Part shown: positions 53,178 to 55,069 of the stretch, one piece after another
How positions within the stretch are numbered: the first letter of the stretch is position 1
How the letters are laid out: each line of letters starts with the position of its first letter
Assembly: GCA_900771955.1 (NCBI GenBank)
Contig: CAAGPW010000020.1
Location: forward strand, 1 to 55,069
Length of the DNA stretch: 55,069 bases
Origin: Lachnospiraceae bacterium
GTDB lineage: Bacteria > Bacillota > Clostridia > Lachnospirales > Lachnospiraceae
Reading direction: 5' to 3'
Translations under genes and position numbers: made by a program
The notes under the pieces: model-generated
What the model was told of the DNA's origin: nothing
Seen by the model: only the letters and a program-made list of their open reading frames with translations
The model's database searches: none

Positions 53178-53662
53178 GCTTTCTCCTCTTTTGCCATGTA
53201 ATGACCGCTTTTTCCCCCATCTTTTTCTAACAAATGAATATTGGAAATATACATGGCGCGGTCCATCGCTTTGCACATATCATAAACTGTCAGTAAAGCA
53301 ATGCTAACTCCGGTAAGTGCTTCCATTTCAACTCCTGTCTTTCCTACACAGCATGCCGTACAGGTTGCCGTAATACAATTTTTTTCATCATCAATGAAAA
53401 AGTCTATTTCACACTTTGTAAGCGCAATATTATGACACAAAGGTATTAAGTCCGAATTTTTCTTCGCTGCCATAATACCTGCCACTCTTGCCACTGCCAG
53501 GACATCACCTTTTTTGGCTGTCTGCTCTTTAACTGCGCAAATTACTTCTTTTTTGGCATATATATTCCCGCACGCTTTTGCAATCCGATGTGTATCCATT
53601 TTTTCATGAATATCCACCATAAATGCCTCACCTTTTTGATTTATATGTGTAAATTCTTCCAT
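53174..53662 (-). CDS. moaC: Cyclic pyranopterin monophosphate synthase MoaC
   Basis: The 162-residue enzyme makes cyclic pyranopterin from the MoaA product. It has FTHINQKGEAFMVDI at the start, AVARVAGIMAAKKNSDLIPL near 68, the active-site LCHNIALTKCEID, and a conserved GVEMEALTGVSIALLTVYDM near 112. The start at 53662 is an ATG after AGGAAAG; it lies inside the end of yqeC (35-bp overlap). Confidence 0.95.
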   Translation of the reverse strand: MEEFTHINQKGEAFMVDIHEKMDTHRIAKACGNIYAKKEVICAVKEQTAKKGDVLAVARVAGIMAAKKNSDLIPLCHNIALTKCEIDFFIDDEKNCITATCTACCVGKTGVEMEALTGVSIALLTVYDMCKAMDRAMYISNIHLLEKDGGKSGHYMAKEEKA

Positions 53663-54401
53663 AACTGTTTCTTTCCTGCCCATTCTGTTTTTCAAATCGT
53701 GTTGCCGCAACCTTTAAAATTCCCTGACGTTCTAACAGCTTTGCAATTTTACCTGCACTTTCCAGGCGCTCATCATCATCACATTTGTTTAATACAACAT
53801 AGTATTCCTGTTTTGTTATATATTTTTTTGTTCCCTTTTCAGAAGAAAGAATTTTTACTATATCCTCTTCTGTAATAATATGTTTTTCTTTTGTCTGTAA
53901 AAGGGAAACAGCCTGATCTTTTCGAAAACATACCGTCTCCAGAGTATTTCCAATGGAATCCAGCCCCACAACCCCAATGACAATATCACTTTGTGGAATT
54001 ATCACAGGTTCTGTCTCCTTCGGAACCTTAAGTGGAAAATGTTTTGCCCCGTCTGCCTCAATAAAAACAATATCCGCCTGTGCACACGCAAGGTTCAACA
54101 GTCCGTCATCCGGGCTCTTTAATTTTCCCTCTGAAGTACATTTTCCAATCACCGCATAGCGGTGTTCTTCCCATAAACTCTGATATTCCGTTTCTGTTTT
54201 TGCATAGCTTCCATCGACCGGCTGTAAAATATGTGTCGTTGTTGTCACTATCGTTTTTTTGCCCTGTCTGGCTGTCACACCTGCCAGATAATACATCAAT
54301 GTTGTCTTTCCTCCAGCACCAACCAATGAAATTCTATGCCCGCATTCCAAAAGGAATGGGAAAAATTGAAAAAAATCCTTTTCGTTCATTTCTCTGTTCA
54401 C
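53628..54401 (-). CDS. yqeC: Selenium-dependent hydroxylase accessory protein YqeC
   Basis: The 257-residue protein has a P-loop ISLVGAGGKTTLMYYLAG near residue 24, TIVTTTTHI, IVFIEADGAKHFPLK near 112 (Walker B-like), and VVLNKCDDDERLESAG near 207. It matches YqeC, a putative nucleotide-binding factor of the selenium-dependent molybdenum hydroxylase system; its reaction is unknown. Two starts are possible: GTG at 54401 or ATG at 54389, neither with a strong ribosome site. It heads the yqeC-moaC-mogA run. Confidence 0.85.
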   Translation of the reverse strand: MNREMNEKDFFQFFPFLLECGHRISLVGAGGKTTLMYYLAGVTARQGKKTIVTTTTHILQPVDGSYAKTETEYQSLWEEHRYAVIGKCTSEGKLKSPDDGLLNLACAQADIVFIEADGAKHFPLKVPKETEPVIIPQSDIVIGVVGLDSIGNTLETVCFRKDQAVSLLQTKEKHIITEEDIVKILSSEKGTKKYITKQEYYVVLNKCDDDERLESAGKIAKLLERQGILKVAATRFEKQNGQERNSYGRIYTYKSKR

Positions 54402-54420
54402 CGCTGTATATTTAGAGTTT

Positions 54421-54449
54421 ATTATATACTCATTTATTTATCCTTACAA
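54421..54449 (-). promoter_or_regulatory. Sigma-A promoter of yqeC-moaC-mogA
   Basis: TTGTAA (54449-54444) and TATAAT (54426-54421) with a 17-bp spacer on the minus strand. The leader would be only about 12-25 nt, which leaves no room for a leader terminator as at the other two island promoters. Confidence 0.65.
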
Positions 54450-54468
54450 GTAAAAAAGTGTGCAGTCT

Positions 54469-54511
54469 TTATCGCATTAACGTAACCGGGTCTTTCCTAT
54501 AGAGTAAAAAA
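54469..54511. repeat. 43-bp intergenic direct repeat, copy B
   Basis: Second copy of the repeat at 51901-51943, here upstream of the yqeC promoter and just after the coiled-coil gene's terminator. The two copies bracket mocA, mogA, moaC and yqeC. Confidence 0.75.
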
Positions 54512-54536
54512 GAAGACGGGTTCGATTCCCGTCTCC
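54506..54536 (-). terminator. Terminator of the coiled-coil gene, shaped like a tRNA T-arm
   Basis: A 9-bp stem (GGAGACGGG, loop AATCGAA, CCCGTCTTC) followed by TTTTTT on the minus strand, 17 nt after the gene end. On the plus strand it reads GACGGGTTCGATTCCCGTC, a textbook T-stem and T-loop. No other tRNA part is present. Confidence 0.7.
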
Positions 54537-54552
54537 TAAAAAAAGATACCAT

Positions 54553-55069
54553 TTACGCAATTCGGTCTTTCATTTCAGCGACTTCTTTTTCCAGGCTGTC
54601 CACACGCATTTTTAAACCAGATATCTGCACTTCATTAAGAAGTACCTTATCCGACACCGGGATTGCCTGATTCAGCTTATCTACCAGGTTACAATGATTC
54701 TCTGCCAGAAGCTGAATGTTGTGGTTTGTCTCATTTTCCAGAGAAAGTTTCATTTCAGCCACGTCCTGCTTCAGAACTGTCACATCCTGCTTCAACTCTG
54801 TCACGTCCTGTTTCAGAACTGCCACATCCTGCTTCAGAACTGTCACGTCCTGCTTCAGATTTGTCACATCCTGCTTTACTTCTGCCATATCCTGCTTCAG
54901 GTCTGTCACATCCTGCTTCAGAACTGTCACTTCTTGCTTCAGATTTGACACGTCCTGCTTTACTTCTCTCATATCCTGTTTCAGGTCTGTCACGTCCTGC
55001 TTCAGAACTGTCACTTCTTGTTTCAACTCTGTCACGTCCTGCTTCAGAACTGACACTTCTTGTTTCAAC
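54553..55069 (-). CDS. Heptad-repeat coiled-coil protein, partial
   Basis: The reading frame enters from the right edge, so the N-terminus is missing. The visible 171 residues begin with about 15 near-perfect heptads of the form LKQDVTx, giving a long charged coiled coil, then a more complex 60-residue tail (NETNHNIQLLAENHCNLVDKL type, ending in KEVAEMKDRIA). Heptads 3-6 and 7-10 form a 28-residue higher repeat. No signal or membrane helix is in view. I do not recognise a function; a structural or adaptor role is likely. A T-arm-like terminator follows. Confidence 0.75.
   Translation of the reverse strand, partial: LKQEVSVLKQDVTELKQEVTVLKQDVTDLKQDMREVKQDVSNLKQEVTVLKQDVTDLKQDMAEVKQDVTNLKQDVTVLKQDVAVLKQDVTELKQDVTVLKQDVAEMKLSLENETNHNIQLLAENHCNLVDKLNQAIPVSDKVLLNEVQISGLKMRVDSLEKEVAEMKDRIA
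54755..55069 (-). repeat. 21-bp tandem repeats inside the coiled-coil gene
   Basis: About fifteen 21-bp units (one heptad each) with an 84-bp higher-order repeat (two copies, about 55026-54943 and 54942-54859) that differ at only a few bases. Such arrays gain or lose units by slippage. Confidence 0.8.

Noticed and set aside
51901..54511. Att sites of an integrative element
   Set aside because: The bracketed 2.57 kb holds only cofactor genes, with no integrase, excisionase or replication gene; kept only as one possible explanation of the repeat.
54512..54540. Possible tRNA gene
   Set aside because: Only a T-arm-like hairpin is present; no acceptor, D-arm or anticodon arm can be folded from the flanking DNA.
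54755..55069. Regular 21-bp repeats that could look like a CRISPR array
   Set aside because: Repeats are contiguous without spacers, stay in one reading frame and encode heptads of a coiled coil.

Overview
The window reads as Gram-positive, anaerobic, moderately AT-rich DNA. Genes sit in tight same-strand runs with AGGAGG-type ribosome sites, many ATGA stop/start overlaps and intrinsic terminators. Protein character (GGDEF membrane sensor style, HscC-type Hsp70, RelQ-type alarmone synthetase, BMP-type ABC importer, selenium-dependent purine genes) suggests a gut Clostridia member, most likely Lachnospiraceae; the species cannot be named from sequence alone.

Left part (1-20 kb), household and accessory genes: a decayed GAF-GGDEF sensor cut by the left edge, a HAD phosphatase, a small alarmone synthetase, a short Hsp70, an orphan precorrin-2 methyltransferase, a phospholipase-C-like protein, polyphosphate kinase and a PIN-PhoH ATPase. 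Then come three tandem paralogous membrane proteins of unknown function, a DMT exporter on the plus strand, a two-component system joined to an ABC-2 exporter, a DUF2268 metallopeptidase behind a MerR-style promoter, an NAD-dependent epimerase and an isolated 23-residue Cys-containing peptide gene.

Centre and right (20-54.4 kb), one integrated purine-catabolism, selenium and molybdenum island, nearly all on the minus strand. Three transcription starts are visible. From about 41.2 kb: a purine/nucleoside-type ABC importer (BMP lipoprotein, ATPase, two permeases), a TetR regulator, hydantoinase, SsnA, a short YgfK, YgeX, YgeY, a D-aminoacylase-like amidohydrolase, a three-subunit molybdenum hydroxylase, YqeB and a fused XdhD-type hydroxylase. 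From about 52.0 kb: guanine deaminase, SelD, YedF, a cysteine-desulfurase-like enzyme, a DUF3343 Se/S carrier, a MoeA-like protein, MoaA, a MOSC protein, XdhC and ModABC. From about 54.4 kb: YqeC, MoaC, MogA. MocA is read the other way. Together they would import purines, deaminate guanine, hydroxylate or reduce the purine, open the rings and take the C3 remnant through 2,3-diaminopropionate to pyruvate and ammonia, while importing molybdate and building a selenium-bearing molybdenum cofactor. No ygeW or carbamate kinase gene is present in the window.

Regulatory DNA stands out. The two main purine promoters carry related 18-bp dyads, probably TetR sites, and each is followed within about 10-30 nt by an intrinsic-terminator hairpin in the leader. 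The guanine deaminase leader also has a 10-codon upstream ORF. A 43-bp direct repeat flanks the mocA-mogA-moaC-yqeC block. At the right edge lies a partial heptad-repeat coiled-coil gene whose apparent terminator resembles a tRNA T-arm.
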